Shown here in pieces: positions 23,112 through 40,291 of a stretch of 64,000 bases of DNA. Source of the DNA: Absidia repens. Taxonomy: Eukaryota; Mucoromycota; Mucoromycetes; Mucorales; Cunninghamellaceae. The stretch spans positions 186,001 to 250,000 of the forward strand of contig MCGE01000017.1 in assembly GCA_002105175.1 (NCBI GenBank). Reading direction: 5' to 3'. Both the position numbers and the translations under genes were made by a program. Position 1 is the first letter of the stretch, and every line of letters starts with the position of its first letter. The notes beneath the pieces are model-generated. The model was not told where the DNA came from. It did not search any database and saw only the letters and a program-made list of their open reading frames with translations.

Positions 23112-23779
23112 TTGATCCTTTCTCCTTTTATTTTATTTACTGCACCCCCCTCCCTTTATTTTATTTACTGCACCCCCCTCCCTTTATTTATTATTTACTA
23201 TTCATTCTCGCATTATCATTTATTTTAGCTCATGTATATCATTCTTTATTTATTCACCTTTGTACAAAATACTAACCCTACGGCTGCCCTTATAGTCTTT
23301 TGGCAGTTCGTCGAATAAAAAAGACTGTTTACATGATCCTTATAGGTGATTGTGCCCCCCTTCTACCTTTTCCCCATGCTTTTTTTTTTTTTTCATGCTT
23401 TTGCTTATATTTTATTTTATACTCCATAGGATTATACTCTCTAGAATGGTCAAGTCACAAGGGATTAAACTGATCATGCTTGGGTCTAGTTGCCTCTCTT
23501 GCTACTGTTTCTTGATTGAAAAAAAAAACGATGCCTGGAATACCTTCATACCTTACGTCCTATCCAATTGTTTCTGATGCCCTCGTAGAATAGTTGTATT
23601 TAGTATAGTTAGTGTTAGTATTGTATGAATAGTTATTTTTAAATAAAATTGTCCCATGGGCTTGAAGAAGTCCCTAATGGTCGGCGAATGAAAATATAGA
23701 CTCGTTTGATTTTTTTTTTTTTTTTTTGGATTTCTTTCCATTTTCTTCCAATTTTATTCCCTTTACATATAAATGTCTT
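23112..23779. other. SLC35F 3' flank and SIN1 promoter
   Basis: Besides the tandem duplication, the interval has a GTATTTAGTATAGTTAGTGTTAG-type stretch near 23595-23618, similar to the local 3' end motif, and a T run at 23710-23727 shortly before the SIN1 start. A 75-codon frame at 23350-23577 shows no recognisable domain and was not called. Confidence 0.5.
23123..23182 (+). repeat. Tandem duplication, two units of 28-29 bases
   Basis: Two adjacent copies of CCTTTATTTTATTTAC followed by TGCACCCCCCTC, differing only by one T, lie 12 bases after the SLC35F stop codon. The near identity suggests a recent slip or duplication. Confidence 0.9.
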
Positions 23780-26700
23780 ATGGCCCTTATTACTGATACT
23801 GAATTCTTGATTCATATGATGCGCATCAAATTCCTGCGTATGGATGACCGCGGTGAACGTATCATGGCCTTTCCACCCACTGTCATGTCCGATGATTATG
23901 TACGCTTGGCTGCACCATGTTACCCAGAAATGCAATACTGTTACTCGCCTGCTTACGACATGGGCTCGAAAGACAACCCTATCTTCGGTACTGGGCTTAT
24001 GAGCAGTCCTCGAACAAAACGAACTCAATTTCGATCGCGGAAACAAGCTTCCACCAACAATGATGAGACAATTAACAACGGCGGTGCTGGTGGTGGTGGT
24101 GCTGATGGAAAACTCCTTACGACCATAAAGTCTTCATCTGTTTTAGTTGCCTCAAGAATGGACTCTTCCTCTGACAGCGACGACGAAACTGAAACTGATA
24201 TTATGACAAGGTAAGGGTTTGAATATAGAAAGCGGGAATATTAGATGTCTTCTTACACTTTTCAACTGATTCCTTGACCCTTGTTGTAAAACAATATAGG
24301 CAACTTCGCCAACAACCGCAGGAAGGTATATCGCAAAGCAACAATAACAACAAGTCTCATGATGATACCACAACTATGCTATCACAGGGCGGCACTAGTG
24401 AACAAACAACATCAGCCTCTTTACATCCCTCCATGGAGTCCAATATCGATCCTTCACCACGATCTTCTCTTGATGTCATTGATACCAACACTCATGAAAA
24501 CTCAATGCCTTTTATGCATGTCACCTCGGTAGCTCCTCGTGCATCTTTAGACACAAGCCGATACACAAAGTCCAACGTTTTTTCACCACCGATACCACCG
24601 CCCAAAATGGCAACAACAGCAGCAACCCCCACTGCAAATACCGCCTTGCAGCCACATCCTTTACCTCCTCCACCTACAACAGCACCAACAGCACCATCTG
24701 TAACAAATACTTCTGCTGGTATTGGTCGGACAGCTCATCCAGGTGGCTCTGGACCTTCTGCAGTATCTAGTAGAAAACAACAACAGCAGCAACAGCAACA
24801 ACACTCTCCTTCTCTGATACCTCCTTTTTCATCACCAAGCACTTCGGCGACGACTTCTACTACCACGCCAGCTTCACCAGACTCAGCACAATCGCCGACC
24901 TCATCACCACCACCACTTTTACTCCAGCAATCGCCTCGCCGTTACCACATCATTCCTGGGAAATCAGCTCTCACTGCCATGATTGCCGCTAAAGCATCAA
25001 CAGCCGAAAATCCATTCTCTACTTATTCTCATGCATCTGGAAAGGGAAGTAGCCATCCAATGACCTTGTGCATCTACCTCCCTCACTCATCTACTCCCTA
25101 CAAGCCTGTATCGCTGGTCGTCAGGCCAGACGCCATCATTGACGATGTCATTGGATATATATTGTATGATTATGTGGAACAAAAACGGAAACCAGAATTG
25201 GACCAGGATGTGTATGATCTAGCTCAATGGGTGTTACTGATTGCAGAAGATGATGGTGAAATAGAGGACGATTTACCAGGTAGGAAATAAAAAATAAAAT
25301 GTCATTGAACTACGTTAGAAAAACCAGGAATGGTGATATATGGATATTAATCCTTCTCTCCATATTTCTAATTCTAGCTCTGGATCGTACTCAAAAAATT
25401 GATAAAGTCTCCTTTGATCAATTTGCTCTTTGTCGTGCCAATCCTTCACAAGGTAAAGAAGAAAAAAAAAAAAAAGCGATACTACAAGTTATTGAAAGAT
25501 CTCACTTACTCACTCTTACTCATTTGTATTTTAATATTAGCCAAGCAAAATGAACAAATACGTGCAAAACTGGGAAGGTTCAAACCTGATTTGGATTCTT
25601 TGAAGAAAAAGCCAAGTATGGTACTGGGATCGGCGATGAATGGTGCCCCATCCACACCTATGACAGCAACATCGTCTTCGACAACAGCAATGACAAACGG
25701 GACGGAAAACTACAACAACAATGCGCTCCATGTTCCAGTCATGACAAAAGGGGTGTCCGGATCAACCAACTATTCAGGGTCCAGCAGCAGTGAAGCCAAC
25801 CTCGAGCCTCCTTCCAACAATCAGCTACTTCATTTACCTTCAACACAACCAATGGAAACTTCGTCTTCAGCAGGTGGTGGCAGCAGTACATCAATGACAG
25901 GACCAGCAAGTATGATAACGGTGGCAGCATCAGCAGCAGCAGCAGCATCAGCAGCTGACGCGGATTCATCATCCATTGCGGTTCCGGTACCATCCTCCAA
26001 GTCTGTACTCACGCGGGCAGCACTTCCGATGACGCCAATCAAGTACTTTAGGATTCAGCTGATGACTAGTGAAGAAGTGTCGGCCACAACAACGATTCCT
26101 GTGTATGCCGAAATGTTTATTGGTGATGTGCTAGAATTAGTGTCGCGAAAACGCAAATTGGACCCGAACGAATATATGTTAACATTCCCTGATTCTAATC
26201 TGGTGATCTCCAGCGATACGGCAGTGGCTAGCTTGAAAGAAGATGTGGAGGAATTGGCCTTGAAGAAAAAAGGAACTACGTTGACGGTGCCTAATTCTTC
26301 ATCAAACCCTCTCTGGCGGTCACCCATCAAGAAACGAAAGGAGGAGCCTCACTCGCCCATGTACTTCAACACAGGTGATAGCAACAAACAGCCAAGTGAC
26401 AACTTTCTTCAGCAATATAAGGTAAAAATAAAAATAAAAAATAAAGATTGGTGCTTTTCAGAATGGGACATGCTCATAGATAGTATAACAATTAACTTCT
26501 CCTTCGTATTATGTATTCGTATTGATAGAAATACAACGTCAATCGCAAAACGCCAATGTTTGTAGGAAAACGGGTCAGTGTCCTAGCCATTGATGGAAAT
26601 TATATACATTTGATGCCTCCTGAACACAAAGGCATGTTTGATTCTGTGAAAACGGTAAGAAGAAAACAAGACAACATTCATCTTACATGACACACTCACA

Positions 26701-27012
26701 ATTCTTTTTTCTTTTCCTGGACTGGGACCTTGTATTTAGTCCTCTTTCCAAATTAGTGCTATCCGATCATGCAAACAGAGCAAAAAGGTACCAAGCAACT
26801 TCAAAATTGGTGTAATGAAGCGGGACTACAAGACTTACGACTTGGAAGCAGAAACGTCAAAAGAAGCCTGTAAGTACCAATAAGAAATTATGTTGTACAA
26901 AAAATATAGAAAATGGAAAAACCGATTCTCACTCACCTTGCGTTTTTTACCAGATGAAATATGTGCTAGAATTCGGTTTTTGATGCAAATGAACAAAGGA
27001 TCGGGGACTTGA
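23780..27012 (+). CDS. SIN1: TORC2 subunit SIN1/Avo1
   Basis: Seven exons, 23780-24210, 24300-25279, 25378-25452, 25541-26421, 26529-26654, 26740-26869 and 26954-27012, giving 893 aa. SIN1 (yeast Avo1) is the substrate-recruiting and membrane-targeting subunit of TOR complex 2. The conserved start MALITDTEFLIHMMRIKFLR leads into LRMDDRGERI. A long Ser/Thr/Pro/Gln-rich spacer follows (about 100-395). The CRIM domain (about 395-520) shows HPMTLCIYLPHSS, VIGYILYDYVE, LLIAEDDGEIEDDLPALDR and FDQFALCRAN. A Ras-binding-like domain follows near 655-730 (KYFRIQLMTS, IPVYAEMFIGDVLELV). A C-terminal PH domain occupies about 775-890 (KYNVNRKTPMFVGKRVSVLA, IGVMKRDYKTYDLEAETSKE). An in-frame ATG at 23726 would add 18 residues not typical of the family. 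All domains are intact. Confidence 0.93.
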
Positions 27013-27272
27013 TATGTGTAGCGTAGCTTAGTAGTTTACTGTATATTTTGTTGATATCGATGATACTACTCTTGAATAAAGAAATCATGTATTTATTTTA
27101 CCATTGACTTTTTTCTATTGTTTGTGCCTAAATAATGAACCAATAATGAGCGGTGGCAATTCATGAAAAAATTTTTATGCCATTTCCCCTCTTTTTCTTT
27201 CTTTTTTTTTTTCTTTTCTTTTTCTTGTATTTTTTTATTTTGTTGTTGTTGCTGTCTTGTTTTTTCATTTTT

Positions 27273-29175
27273 ATGGTTACTCTTATATCACCATATCACA
27301 ATGGTGATACCCAGGCTACTGACATTCCTCCATTGGACACTCCCACAAAGGACACTGGGGACTTGAACTTGGAAAATGTGGTATCAAAACTCATTCGAAT
27401 TATTTTGAGGTCAAGACTTGGTTCGGATTCTTATTACTGCAAAGAAAATCATCCTGTCTCTTCCATTTGTTGCGTCACTAACCCCATACCATCAACTGCG
27501 GGTGGCTCCGGATGGGAACTCGTACTCCGGATTATTCACAAAAGCATGGTGCTGGAACGCTGGATCTTCCACTTCAACCCAACCACTTCATCTACTACAG
27601 CAACGAAGCACGACAAAGCTCAATGCAACCAGCTTTGTTCATCATTGTCAGTCACTGCCGATATTATCCTGCTGCTCCAGTCGGTCTATTCTCATACTCG
27701 ACTGCTTCCTGTGGAGTCTCTCCTGGATCAACTGCTACTCACCAAAGCGGATTTTAGCTTTTTGGCGACAAGTACGGCAACGGTCGATGCCTCTCTCGGA
27801 TGCCACTCTTCCTTAACTGATGGATTTCAAACGACTGACTTCTGTACGATGAATGACTTTCGGCCTCAGGCGTCTGTGGCCACGCATTCTTTCTCCACAA
27901 TTGACTGCATGGATATTCAAGGGCGGCTATCTCTTCAAGTGATATATGACGAAACTATTGACAAGGAATTATTTGTACCAAAACCAGCTCAACGTAAGTT
28001 CATCATCTAATGATTTCTTTCTGTCTTCACTATACTAATATGTTTTATAACCAGTGCCTTATCTCCATCGACAACAATCGCAACTGCCAGCACCAAAGTC
28101 TGTACCTTTTACAGGTCCTGATATTGTAGTGCCAGCATTCAAAGGAAAATCAGCCATGAGATTAACACAATTCGATGATCAGCAAGACGTATCAATGTCG
28201 ACAGCTACACCATACCAACTACAAGTACTCCCGCCCTCGTCATCAAATCCTCCCATTGGAATGCGACGATTATGCCGTCTCTCGTTATCTGCGATGACCG
28301 GTGATGAAAGCTCGGCGGAACAAGATCAACTTCAATATGACGCCTTAGCTCACCAACCGGCCCTTGCAATCCCTTTATCAACATCGCCTATACAATATAC
28401 CCACCACGGTCATACATTAGCTTATTCAACATCACCCTTGCCAAATTATCAACAAAAACGACGACTATCATTACCTTATCAACAGCAGCACAATCATGGC
28501 TTAGTCGGCAGTTATGAGGAATCATTACTTAGTGGAAGAATGTCAACCCTTCAACCGTCCAAGCCCATCTGGTTCCACGCAGATATTGGTGTCGTTGGTT
28601 ATGGTGCTGTCAAGCCTGACTTGAAATGTCCTCCACATAGGTCGATTGCCTTCCCAGCTCAATATTACGATGGCCAAGAAATCAATAACAACAACAACAA
28701 CAGCGTGGATGAACCCTCCTTTTCTTCGGCGACAACGACCACAACAGCTATTTGTTCTGTCCCGCCTTATGTCGGTACTATAGATCTCACTGTGGGCCCG
28801 AATGGAGCACCATCCAAAGGATATCGAATACCCTCACGAGGCCAACTACAAATTGCAATCAAGATACCCGACAAATCATTGATCAAGCTTTTTTTAGTCC
28901 CCTATGATGTCTCCCAGATGCCTCGTGGTATGAAAACCTTCTTGCGGCAAAAATCATATTCTCAACCACGATCACAATTCTCATCTTCATCCTCCTCCTC
29001 GCCGGCGCCGAAATATATTATTCATCTTCAAATTTGCCGCACCGACAAAAACAGGGTCTACCTTTACAAGAAAATACGGGTTGCCTTTGTCAATCGCTGT
29101 CTGAGTTCCAAAGAAGTCCTGTTTATGGTGTACGATAGTCCAAAAGATCCTGCTTATACTCCCCTTAGTAGTTAG
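27273..29175 (+). CDS. ATOS/FAM214-family protein (Atos-like conserved domain)
   Basis: Two exons, 27273-27993 and 28055-29175, giving 613 aa. Animal members are ATOSA/ATOSB (FAM214) and Drosophila Atossa, linked to transcriptional control of mitochondrial function in macrophages. The signature block is present: VGSYEESLLSGRMSTLQPSK, then IWFHADIGVVGYG and DLKCPPHRSIAFPAQYYD (about 388-460). It is followed by PPYVGTIDLTVGPNGAPSKG, then RIPSRGQLQIAIKIPDKSLI and KLFLVPYDVSQMPRGMKTFL (about 480-545). The C-terminal KYIIHLQICRTDKNRVYLYK and KIRVAFVNRCLSS complete the domain. The N-terminal exon is weakly conserved; SMVLERWIFHF resembles an N-terminal block of the family. The start chosen is the last ATG before the soluble part; an ATG at 27153 would add a Phe-rich run. 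The gene lies 495 bases before SDHB. Confidence 0.85.
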
Positions 29176-29669
29176 TCTCTTAATCTCTTAGTCCTTTAGC
29201 TTTCGTTGTAGTATTAGTACTCTTATTGTATATAGCATATTTTTAATAAAAAAAAATTGTATCTCGTTTTTTTTAGTTGTTGTTTTATTATTATTATTAC
29301 TATTATCATATGTGTATGAAAGGAGTTGCCAACAGCGATCGCCTACTTGCCAGAATTTGGAACTGGAAGGCGTATATTTAAACACCGCCGACAATTTTTT
29401 TTTTTTGCGACCCCCCTAGCCAATCCTGACTAGGGGGTGTGATGAGCGGGTGGGGAAACAAAAAAATAAAATATCACACGCAAAAAATAAAAAAAAATAC
29501 CTCTTTTTTCTTCTTCTTTTGTTGCATTGAACGTCTTTATATCTATTGTAGAATCACGCTACTTTTTATAGAAAAGATCCTTCTTTTTGTTCGAAACTTG
29601 ACTTATTATTAATTTCTATCCTCCCCACTCTTCTTTGATTGATCAGCAACAACAAATACAACAACTACA
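29176..29669. promoter_or_regulatory. SDHB: SDHB promoter region with CCAAT in a hairpin
   Basis: Between the ATOS stop and the SDHB start. At 29412-29434 a 9-base inverted repeat, ACCCCCTAG and CTAGGGGGT, encloses a 10-base loop that contains CCAAT (29420-29424), about 246 bases before the SDHB ATG. CCAAT is the binding site of the Hap/NF-Y complex, which drives respiratory genes, including succinate dehydrogenase subunits, in several fungi. A T-rich leader follows. The ATOS 3' end shows repeated TTAGT words. Confidence 0.55.
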
Positions 29670-31090
<1,421 letters not shown>

Positions 31091-32772
31091 TTTTTATTCT
31101 TCTATTTAGGGATGTCAACTGGCTGATACCCTAGGTGAAGATAATATAGTCCCCTCCCCTCCCCCCACCCGTCCATTTATTATTGACTCCTTTAGATTAG
31201 TGATTATTGTAGGGTGTTGATTGAATAAATCTAAAAACAATAAAAAACAATATTGAACCCTTCTATACTTTGAATCTTCATTCATATATCAATGCTCGTC
31301 TTGCTTTAAAATAAGGCCCTTCTATTTTCTTACCATAGTCATACATGGTGCAAGGAACCTTTACAGAACCAAAAACTATATACCAGGTACAGTACGAAAG
31401 ACCCAGTAAAAGTAAGGGAGGCTAAGTCCGTTTTTATTTTAGTTGATCTCATCCATATGAAGCTCGAAAACTACCGGCTGTATGTAATACTGTGGTAAAT
31501 GCTTCCTTTGAATGAAATGATCAAGAAAATCGACCAGTTCTTTGGCCTGAACTTGAAAGGGGCAAGGTCCATGAACTTACTACAACTATGAGTCTTGGGT
31601 ATCAAAAAAAAAAAAAAAAAAGACTCTGTCACTGGTTCAAATGATTATGCCAATGATGGTCTGTATCATAGGAAGATGACTACCATAAGCATAGCCCGCA
31701 ATCTCCAAGGTATAGCACCATAATTGAAAAATGTTTATTGGAAACCATAAACTTATATTTGACCTTCTCGGCTTATTGAATAGAATCCGGAATAGCGAAC
31801 ACTTTGCTGATTTTTTTTTGTCTCAATCGCCTTCATGCTTTTTACTACTTTGCCCTGTCATCGTTCGATTTTTTATTAGTATATTTGAATATGCATAGAA
31901 TAGAATGGATATAATCTTTTAAAATAAATAAAAAGATAAATATATATCATTCCCTGTGAAACTGTGGTTGTCAATGTGTGTATATCGGTTATCTGCGCTT
32001 TTTTTGTTGTTGCTCTTTTTAGTCAAATGAATCGTTTTATATATGTATAAAGCAGTTTTCATGCTTTCATATTACTTCCTTTCAATTTTGTATCGTATTT
32101 TCTTCCAGTAGAATATTCTCTCATACATTTAAATTAATTCATCCACGTATTATGCGATGTTTCGCCTTGGTGTTTGATATGGTAACTATAGTATTGTCGA
32201 TAAAATCTTTTTTGAATCAATTTCCCAATGTACGGTATAATATGTAGTCACGGCGTGTAGCCAATTTTTGCTCGCTGATTGAATGCGTTCTTTTTTTTTT
32301 CCAAGTATATACAACGTATAGGTAAATATTTCAATGCAGGTGCATTTGATTCACTAAATGCCTTCTCTTCAAAACTCCCCAGTGCGCTTCAATTATCATA
32401 TCGTATACGTTTATCCTTACTTCTTTTTTTTTATTCATCCATCACAGTCTTTTATTCAAGCATTGACTCTGACAATTTTATTGTACCTTACAAGAAAATC
32501 CTCTTACTCCTGTTTTTAGAGACCTAGTGCTGTACAGTACATACAGTACATACAGTAGAAGGAGGGCTGAGCACGGCGGCTGATCGATGTCGCCTCGTTC
32601 ACTATTTTTTTTTGTTGCAAACACACTCAGCTTTTTTCTCTTTCTACTCGCACATGTACCATATATTTGCGGGCATACTCATTCTACAAAACATAATAAA
32701 AACTAGATATTTTATGCGGATATAGTGAACAAAAATAAATCACTCACAAGAGACCCAAAAAAAAAGTCCATT

Positions 32773-33200
32773 CAAATTCCGCCCACGTGTATATTTATTT
32801 ACTCCCATTTTAATTTTTCGCTCTTTCTTTTCTTTTTCGTTCGTTAATTCTTCACAATTGTGGCATCTAAGAGGTTATGGTGATCTTAGATTAGTGTTAG
32901 GACTAGTTTAGAAGGGTTTCAGCTCAAGGATTACAAGATGCATGGGGAAACCCTTTCATTTTGAATTCAAGATTTAGAACCACCATTAGTTTGTTATTTT
33001 TTGTATCTACCATTGAATAAAATATGTCTCTTTTTACTTGTTTCAATAAAAAATGTTCCATTAATCTCTTTCATATCCTGTGCAAATTAATCCCTGTTAG
33101 CCAACATCACTTCTTCAGATTAGTGTTCCCAATTGTTTTGTTTCAATAAAATAGACCTCTTAACAGTCTTGTTTATATTTTACACAGTATACTATATACC
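32773..33200 (+). repeat. Dispersed element, copy 3
   Basis: Plus-strand copy starting at TTCCGCCCACGTGTATATTT (CACGTG at 32784-32789). A CT-rich tract follows, then the core: TGGTGATCTTAGATTAGTG, GGACTAGTTTAGAAGGG, GCATGGGGAAACCC and CCACCATTAGTTTG. The short block found between this and TTTTTTGTATCTAC in copies 1, 4, 5 and 6 (containing TTAGCTTAGTTTAG) is deleted here. AATAAAATATGTCTC ends the core near 33016-33030, and the tail continues with GATTAGTGTTCCC and TTTCAATAAAATAGAC. It is among the closest copies to the apparent consensus. Confidence 0.8.
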
Positions 33201-34042
33201 TTTTTCCAATTGTCCTTTTTAGATTTATGTCGACTATTCTTCCGATCCTCAATAGTCTCCCTCATTCAACTTCCATTAAGCCTTTTGGCATAGTGAACTC
33301 CGTACCTGTAGTTACTGTTATCATATTGCTTCAATAAATTACTTTTTTTTATGAAACAACCTCTGACCCATTATACAGTAAACAAAGCCGCTACTGCAGC
33401 TGTTTTGTGAGTGTACTTCTATACACCTTTCTTTATATGACCAACTATAATAAAAAAAAATACTGATGAATTTTTTTTTTTTTTCACTGGCTGCTGCACC
33501 ATCTATACTAATGCAACCAAACGACTTATAGCAATGTTTCTGTCTGTAAGTTATTCTCCTCCCCAAACAATTAATTGGAAATTCTAGATGACTTGGTATA
33601 AAAGGCGATATTAGTTGTTGTTCTACCGTCCATATCAATCAGTCAAACCCTCCTTCCAGGATAAACTCCTTGTTATTATCAAGATCGTTATGTTTTATTT
33701 TTATTTTTTCGTATATAATATATGATATAATAACACGCCCCTCTTTAGCATCCAGTACAGCAGATCAACCTTTTGGAAGTGTAAGAATGTTCGAACCTGA
33801 TGCAAGATCTTTTTTGAATTGGGAGTGCAAAGGACGAGTGCCTTTGTTATTCCCATCAGAACAATTAATAATATATATGGATATATAGTGCAACGGTTAA
33901 GGTTTACTTCGCCTTCTTGCTAAAATGCTTCTTGGGCTAACCATGAAAATATTATTGGGCTATTGACCTATCAAAATAACATGTGTTCATTCAGCTTCCC
34001 AAAGACATCGAGTTTTTTTCTAGTCATCCGACAGTAGGAAAA

Positions 34043-34044
<2 letters not shown>

Positions 34045-34087
<43 letters not shown>
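34045..34087. repeat. Homopolymer T43
   Basis: Longest uninterrupted homopolymer in the window, 43 T between AAACC and GCCCAAACC, in intergenic DNA. Length is likely to be unreliable in any assembly. Confidence 0.9.
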
Positions 34088-34089
<2 letters not shown>

Positions 34090-35336
34090 CCAAACCTATA
34101 CAAACGTCCCAATATCCATATTAAACAAACCTTGAAACTAGCGGTCCGTATTTTTTGAGATGGAACATACGTTTTCTCCATAAAAGAAAATGTCTGGATA
34201 TTTCTTGACTTTTCGCCTCCAGCTCATCATAACCACAGGCACGGTACAAAGCTCTGGAGTATTTTACGTAGCGTTATCCTATTTCCAATTCATGACCCTC
34301 GCTTTTGCATTCCTGCCTAATTTTCATGCGCAAAAAAAAAAAAGCAAAACTTTCACTGTGACCAACATGCTCATATGAAAAACATCATAGAACGACGACT
34401 TAATATGGAGAAGCTTGATATAATAAATTTGTTTTGCATTTAGTTAGTTAATTAATATAGAGAATCAAAGAAGAGACATTAAAGTTGAGCAAATTGGCAT
34501 ATTGTACTTCAGTTGACTATAAAAGAGAATTGTTTTGAGGTAGTTATTTTAGCCCTTTAATAAACCCTGACTAACATGGAAGATATCACAATTCTATGGA
34601 AGAAGCTTCCTTTTTTTTTTTTATGATGCTTTTAACAAGGAAATTTAGTTACCCTATGTTCAGCAAAATTATTTACGGGCGGTCGGGGTGTAAAAACATC
34701 AACTGTCATGATCGACCCACTGGGTGAAATAAAAATGAGTTGCAATAAAGACGTGAAACAGTCTTCTTTTCAAGACTCTCAGTAAACAAAACCTTATTCA
34801 CAAGCTATTGCTGATCAAAAATTACTTCTGATAAAAGAACTTGACGCCATGTGATGACATATTCTACTTCTTCTTCTTTTCCATTAACGAACAACTCACA
34901 CGACGTCACATGTATTAAACTGTTAAATCAGCATAATTGATTTGTATTATAGAATACATATATATTTCTCTTGAAAGATGATATGGTATCTATAGTAGCT
35001 ATATATTTATGATGATACATTTATATCATTATGCATCTTAAAACGTTGCATCACAGCAGTAATTCACCTCTAATCCCCGCTTCTCCAGTATAATTGAAGG
35101 TTTTCTCCTCGTTCACTTATCATCCACCTTCAATGTATGATATCATGTCTTCTCATATTTAAGTTTTGCTTCTATAGTGCATCGTAAAAGAAAACTGAGA
35201 CATAGAAATAGGTATCCTAGCACCACCGCATATTTGAACCATTCACCATTAAGGGGTCGTACAAAACGATCTAATTGATCGGAATTTAAAGCAAGACCCA
35301 TCCAGGACGTGTCGACTTACCAATCGATTAGAGGTC

Positions 35337-35346
35337 TATATTTAAG
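35337..35346 (+). promoter_or_regulatory. TATA-like box upstream of the SERCA gene
   Basis: TATATTTAAG is followed by a CCGCCCCC patch and long CT-rich leader, about 155 bases before the start codon. The match to a TATA element is reasonable but no transcript start can be placed from sequence alone. Confidence 0.4.
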
Positions 35347-35501
35347 CTTCCGCCCCCTTTTTTTTTTTTCTTAATTTATTCAGTCGTTCATCGAGCATTT
35401 ATTTATTCTCTTTTTCTTTTCCTTAGATATCCCTTTTTCTTTTCTTCTTTTTTTTTTTACTTTCTTTTTATTGCTCCTCTTTCCTAATATTTGTGTATTG
35501 G

Positions 35502-39166
<3,665 letters not shown>

Positions 39167-40291
39167 TTTAGTCAAGTCCCACCCGTCCCTTTTGTTTATA
39201 TATTATTATTTACGTGTATTCCAAATTATCTAGAATAGATCACTCTTCTCTTCATATGTTTTATTATTTATTACTTTATCACCTTTACTGATGGGACATT
39301 TTATTTATTTATATTATCTATTTTATCTGTGCATTTTGAAATAAAGTCGTACATATTTTTATTTGAAAAGTGATCAATGTTCTGTGCTGTGATAGATGGT
39401 ATTACACAATATGCATGAATGATTATGATATGGTTGGATTCTATTTTTTTTTTTTTTTATGATAATAGGTTGGATTAATGCGTTTAATTTCATAAAAGAC
39501 CACATTCCAACACCGTTTCTCATAATATAATAAATAAATAAACAATAGATTGACTTTTAAAGCAAAAAAGGATCAACTTATTTTACTTTTTCAGATATTT
39601 CGAATTAAGTGACACTGGCATATATGACGGTCTTTGAAAACTGAAACTGTGCCTTTGTTCCACTTTACACCAGGAGATTGAAACGCCATTAATTCCACTG
39701 TAATGGTTGAAGGCTCATAGATATGTCATTTTTTGAAAGAAAAGGTATCATACATTTGGTTAGGAACCGAAGACAGTGATGGCTAGCGTTGAAAGAAATT
39801 TGTGTTTTACACGAGCCGTGACGTTTTAACCAATATCATTGCGTTAGTCGAACAAAAATAATCAAGCTTTTTGTACTGGTTCACTAAACTTGAACGACAA
39901 GTTGGTCTTTTAAATACATGTCGACCCATATCAAGCCATGACAAAAGTCCGCTTTGTATGAAAAATATGGAATACACAGCATCACTGAGGGGAAATATGC
40001 ATCTCACCAGATGGTTAACATAACAATTAAATTTCAAAGGAGGAAATAAACACAAAAATTTTACTCGCCTGTATCTATTTCTTTTTTTTTTTTTCAGTTA
40101 AACAACCAACTGGAAAAGTATCTTAACCAAAAAATGAAGTGTCAAGTAAAAATGACCTGATCTGCTGTGAACTGTAAAAAGTGCTATTGAAATTCAAATT
40201 CAACTTTTTTTTTTTTTTTTTCTCATTCGCTTCTTTTCCTTCTCTTCGTTTATTATTTTTATACCCCCCTCCCCGTCTTCCTGACAGCATC
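39167..40291. other. SERCA 3' flank and WD40-gene promoter
   Basis: 1.1 kb. The first bases after the SERCA stop carry the TTAGTTTAG motif and AATAAA appears near 39340. The rest is AT-rich with T runs near 39446 and 40081 and a T20 run just before the next gene. No gene or RNA found. Confidence 0.5.

Larger units (their letters stand above)
31091..35501. other. Gene-poor 4.4 kb interval
   Basis: Holds dispersed-element copy 3 (about 32773-33200), GTACAGTAC words at 31387-31395 and 32532-32540, a run of 43 T at 34045-34087, and the SERCA promoter. A short exon-like frame sits at 33750-33888. I found no tRNA, rRNA or complete gene. The GC-rich patch GAGCACGGCGGCTGATCGATG near 32568-32588 stands out from the AT-rich background but I cannot assign it. 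Confidence 0.55.

Noticed and set aside
27418..27816. 132-codon alternative frame inside the ATOS first exon
   Set aside because: Shadow of the longer frame that splices in phase to the conserved Atos domain.
33885..33950. tRNA-like stretch with AGTGCAACGGTTAAGG resembling a D-arm
   Set aside because: No GGTTCGAATCC-type B box follows, and I cannot fold an acceptor stem or anticodon arm.
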